Assembly (NCBI GenBank): GCA_022709995.1
Contig: JAKLHU010000130.1
Span: 1-6,528, forward strand
DNA from: Verrucomicrobiota bacterium
GTDB taxonomy: Bacteria > Verrucomicrobiota > Lentisphaeria > Oligosphaerales > Oligosphaeraceae
DNA: 6,528 nucleotides
Direction: 5' to 3'
The notes beneath the pieces are model-generated. The model was not told the DNA's origin. It did no database searches and saw only the letters and a program-made list of their open reading frames with translations. Every line of letters begins with the position of its first letter. The stretch's first letter is position 1. This document shows positions 5,744 through 6,528 of the stretch, one piece after another. The translations under genes were made by a program, and so were the position numbers.

Positions 5744-6528
5744 GGCAGATACTCCTCCAATTTGCGATAAAATGTCCCCAGGCTGACGCCTAATATCCTG
5801 GCCGCGGCCTTCTTGTCGCCCTGGCAGTCGTCCATGACCTGACGGAGGTAATGCCGCTCGCAGTGGCGCAGATAGGCCTTCAACGTCATCGCCTGGCCAG
5901 ACATCGACGGCATGGCCGCGGGGGGGACGCCGCCGTCGGCAGTGTCCGACGGCGTCACCGCCGCCGAACGGATGCCGTCCGGCAAATCGTCCAGTTGCAC
6001 GACATGGCCGGCGGCGCCGCCCAGGGCCACCGCCCGTTTGATCGTGTTTTCCAGTTCACGGACGTTGCCCGGCCAGGAATAACTCTCCAGGGCCCGCAAG
6101 GCCGCCGCCGCCATCGTGAACCGACCACCGTCCTGGCCGGAAATCTGGCCGAGGAACCAATTCGCCAGCAAGCCAATATCGGAACGCCGTTCGCGCAGCG
6201 TCGGGACGACGATCGGCATGACGCTTAGACGATAGTACAAATCCTGCCGGAAAACGCCGTCTTGAATTCGTTTTTCCAAATCCTCGTTGGTGGCCGCAAT
6301 GACCCGGACATCCACCGGCAGCATGGCGTTGCCGCCGACCGGCCGGATCTTGTGCTCCTGCAAAACCCGCAGCAAGGTCAGCTGCATGTTGATGGAGATG
6401 GAGCCGATCTCATCCAGAAAAAGAGTCCCGCCCTGGGCTGTTTGAAAAAGCCCCTCCTTGTTGCGGACGGCTCCGGTAAAAGAGCCTTTCAAATGACCAA
6501 ACAACTCGGATTCGAGCAGCTGCTCCGG
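5740..6528 (-). CDS. Sigma-54-dependent enhancer-binding protein (NtrC family), N-terminus beyond the window
   Basis: The last 262 residues are visible; the frame enters at 6528 and stops at 5740. The AAA+ domain shows the GAFTGA loop that contacts sigma-54 (here GSFTGA, 15-20), Walker B GGTLFLDE (33-40), sensor I RVIAATN (75-81), the arginine-finger region FRQDLYYRL (93-101) and sensor II WPGNVREL (152-159). A short linker rich in Ala, Pro and Ser follows, then a Fis-type helix-turn-helix at the C-terminus (about 239-262, KKAAARILGVSLGTFYRKL). It should bind upstream activator sites and use ATP to open sigma-54 promoters. Walker A and the sensory domain (receiver, PAS, GAF or none) are outside, so signal and subfamily cannot be told. 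All visible motifs look intact; the Ala-to-Ser change in GAFTGA is common. It is the first gene of an overlapping pair with the lipoprotein, hinting at an envelope-related response, but that is inference. Confidence 0.95.
   Translation of the reverse strand, partial: PEQLLESELFGHLKGSFTGAVRNKEGLFQTAQGGTLFLDEIGSISINMQLTLLRVLQEHKIRPVGGNAMLPVDVRVIAATNEDLEKRIQDGVFRQDLYYRLSVMPIVVPTLRERRSDIGLLANWFLGQISGQDGGRFTMAAAALRALESYSWPGNVRELENTIKRAVALGGAAGHVVQLDDLPDGIRSAAVTPSDTADGGVPPAAMPSMSGQAMTLKAYLRHCERHYLRQVMDDCQGDKKAAARILGVSLGTFYRKLEEYLP
5752..5758 (-). promoter_or_regulatory. Strong ribosome binding site of the lipoprotein gene
   Basis: GGAGGAG on the minus strand lies 8 nt before the GTG at 5743, inside the last codons of the sigma-54 activator gene. 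It decides the rare start codon and the 4-nt overlap, and suggests the lipoprotein can be initiated efficiently as well as by coupling. Confidence 0.75.

Noticed and set aside
1..6528. CRISPR array, tRNA, insertion sequence, toxin-antitoxin or defence genes
   Set aside because: No spaced direct repeats, cloverleaf, transposase motifs, small paired genes or defence-type domains were found by reading both strands.

Overview
All five genes that I can support lie on the minus strand of a GC-rich bacterial segment, so the window is read from right to left. The best organism clue is the 716-residue GreA. Its usual coiled-coil and FKBP-like domains sit at the end of a roughly 550-residue N-terminal extension. 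Ordinary GreA has about 158 residues, while chlamydial GreA is known to be a long form of about 715. Together with the GC-rich composition and the carbohydrate-type genes, this suggests a PVC-superphylum bacterium, perhaps Lentisphaerota or a relative. That placement is inference.

Layout in transcription order: (1) 6528-5740, the C-terminal part of a sigma-54 enhancer-binding protein (AAA+ ATPase plus Fis-type HTH), cut by the window edge. (2) 5743-5225, a small lipoprotein whose mature part resembles the periplasmic P1-head region of SecD; its GTG start overlaps the stop of gene 1 by 4 nt. (3) 5162-3012, the long GreA, 62 nt downstream and possibly co-transcribed. (4) A 383-nt non-coding gap, 3011-2629, with several inverted repeats and weak promoter-like sites. 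(5) 2628-1540, a cytosolic-looking beta-propeller protein. (6) 1543-1, a TIM-barrel, glycoside-hydrolase-like protein starting inside an ATGA overlap with gene 5 and running off the left edge.

The genes form two modules. Genes 1-3 combine regulation, envelope and transcription elongation, and may be only loosely related. Genes 5-6 are translationally coupled and probably act together, perhaps on a carbohydrate or glycoconjugate; their substrate cannot be read from the sequence. I see no tRNA, rRNA, CRISPR array, insertion sequence, phage gene or recognisable defence system. The most unusual items are the GreA extension with a possible Tudor/SH3-like segment, the stand-alone SecD-like lipoprotein, and the propeller/hydrolase pair.
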